Source: an uncultured Oscillospiraceae bacterium
GTDB lineage: Bacteria; Bacillota; Clostridia; Oscillospirales; Ruminococcaceae
Direction of reading: 5' to 3'
Assembly (NCBI GenBank): GCA_900556525.1
Contig: USOZ01000028.1
Coordinates: 1 to 13,096 of the forward strand
Length of the DNA stretch: 13,096 nt
Of the stretch, positions 12,901 through 13,096 are shown piece after piece. The notes beneath the pieces are model-generated. The model saw nothing but the letters and a program-made list of their open reading frames with translations, searched no databases and was not told the DNA's origin. The position numbers were made by a program, and so were the translations under genes. Numbering within the stretch: the first letter of the stretch is position 1; the number at the start of each line of letters is the position of its first letter.

Positions 12901-13096
12901 TCAGAAACCCATTTCCCGCAATCCCGATACAAGCTGAACGTAAAACTCGCGCACGTCAAATCCGGGGAAATCCTCTCTGTTCAGGTCGATCATGTCCGCG
13001 TGGGTAATACCGCGCTTTCCCGTCGGCACAAGCGGAATGAATTTTTCGCCCCACTGCTTTTGCGTGTAGCCCTTTATCAGCTTTTCGTAAACGTCC
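12901..13096 (-). CDS. 3' end of an unrecognised gene, cut by the window edge
   Basis: The minus strand is open from the window edge to a TGA at 12903-12901, giving the last 64 residues of a protein. It starts DVYEKLIKGYTQKQWG and ends FYVQLVSGLREMGF. There is no start codon in view. Codon use matches the neighbouring genes and a strong terminator follows, so it is very likely a real gene. The opening words recall the GYTxKQWG motif of UDP-galactopyranose mutases, but the remainder (HADMIDLNREDFPGFDV) does not fit that family, and I leave it unassigned. Confidence 0.7.
   Translation of the reverse strand, partial: DVYEKLIKGYTQKQWGEKFIPLVPTGKRGITHADMIDLNREDFPGFDVREFYVQLVSGLREMGF

Noticed and set aside
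12901..13096. Calling the terminal gene a UDP-galactopyranose mutase
   Set aside because: Only the short GYTQKQWG stretch resembles that family; the remaining visible residues do not.
1..13096. CRISPR array, tRNA or rRNA genes, and complete insertion sequences
   Set aside because: I found no regularly spaced direct repeats, no cloverleaf-like or rRNA-like sequence, and no transposase or integrase on either strand.

Overview
The window looks like chromosomal DNA from a spore-forming member of the Clostridia, most likely Oscillospiraceae/Ruminococcus-like. The reasons are strong AGGAGG-type ribosome binding sites, an intact cotJABC spore-coat operon, an AgrC/AgrA-type two-component pair, a lipoprotein with a Gram-positive lipobox, and an ECF sigma factor followed by a large membrane anti-sigma protein. 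GC content is moderate in most genes and drops sharply in the sensor half of the kinase gene and in a short phage-derived patch. The assignment is inferred from gene content only.

Layout. 1-351: little recognisable coding content, ending in a bidirectional terminator. 352-978 (-): a CJM1_0395/SprA-like putative metalloprotease with an HEMEH motif and its own TTGACA-17-TATATT promoter. 1114-1219: first copy of a short element with terminal inverted repeats. 1340-3491 (+): a probable operon of a BMP-family lipoprotein, a receiver-like protein of unknown role and a pyridoxamine 5'-phosphate oxidase-like flavoprotein, closed by a terminator shared with the opposing cotJ operon. 4578-3558 (-): cotJA, cotJB, cotJC.

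6779-4735 (-): a LytTR response regulator and an AgrC-like histidine kinase, overlapping by ATGA. Immediately upstream and divergent (6867-7822) are two transcription units whose promoters each carry a pair of LytTR boxes with a 21-bp period. The first unit encodes a 14-residue peptide and a GyrI-like protein; the second encodes a cysteine-rich 64-residue protein. Together they form a compact candidate quorum- or peptide-responsive module with no AgrB or AgrD in view. This is the most interesting system in the window.

7834-9310: a degraded patch. It contains a large nested palindrome, the remnant of a MATE transporter (internal deletion plus frameshifts) joined tail to tail with a frameshifted fragment of a phage tail tape-measure-like protein, and a phage-type double zinc-ribbon gene. 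12723-9410 (-): an ECF sigma factor and a 923-residue membrane anti-sigma-like protein with a duplicated extracellular domain, translationally coupled. The 3' end of the anti-sigma gene contains a 33-bp perfect inverted copy of part of the zinc-ribbon gene, in the same reading frame. A second copy of the inverted-repeat element (about 12748-12823) overlaps the sigma-factor promoter region. The window ends in the 3' part of an unrecognised minus-strand gene with its own terminator.
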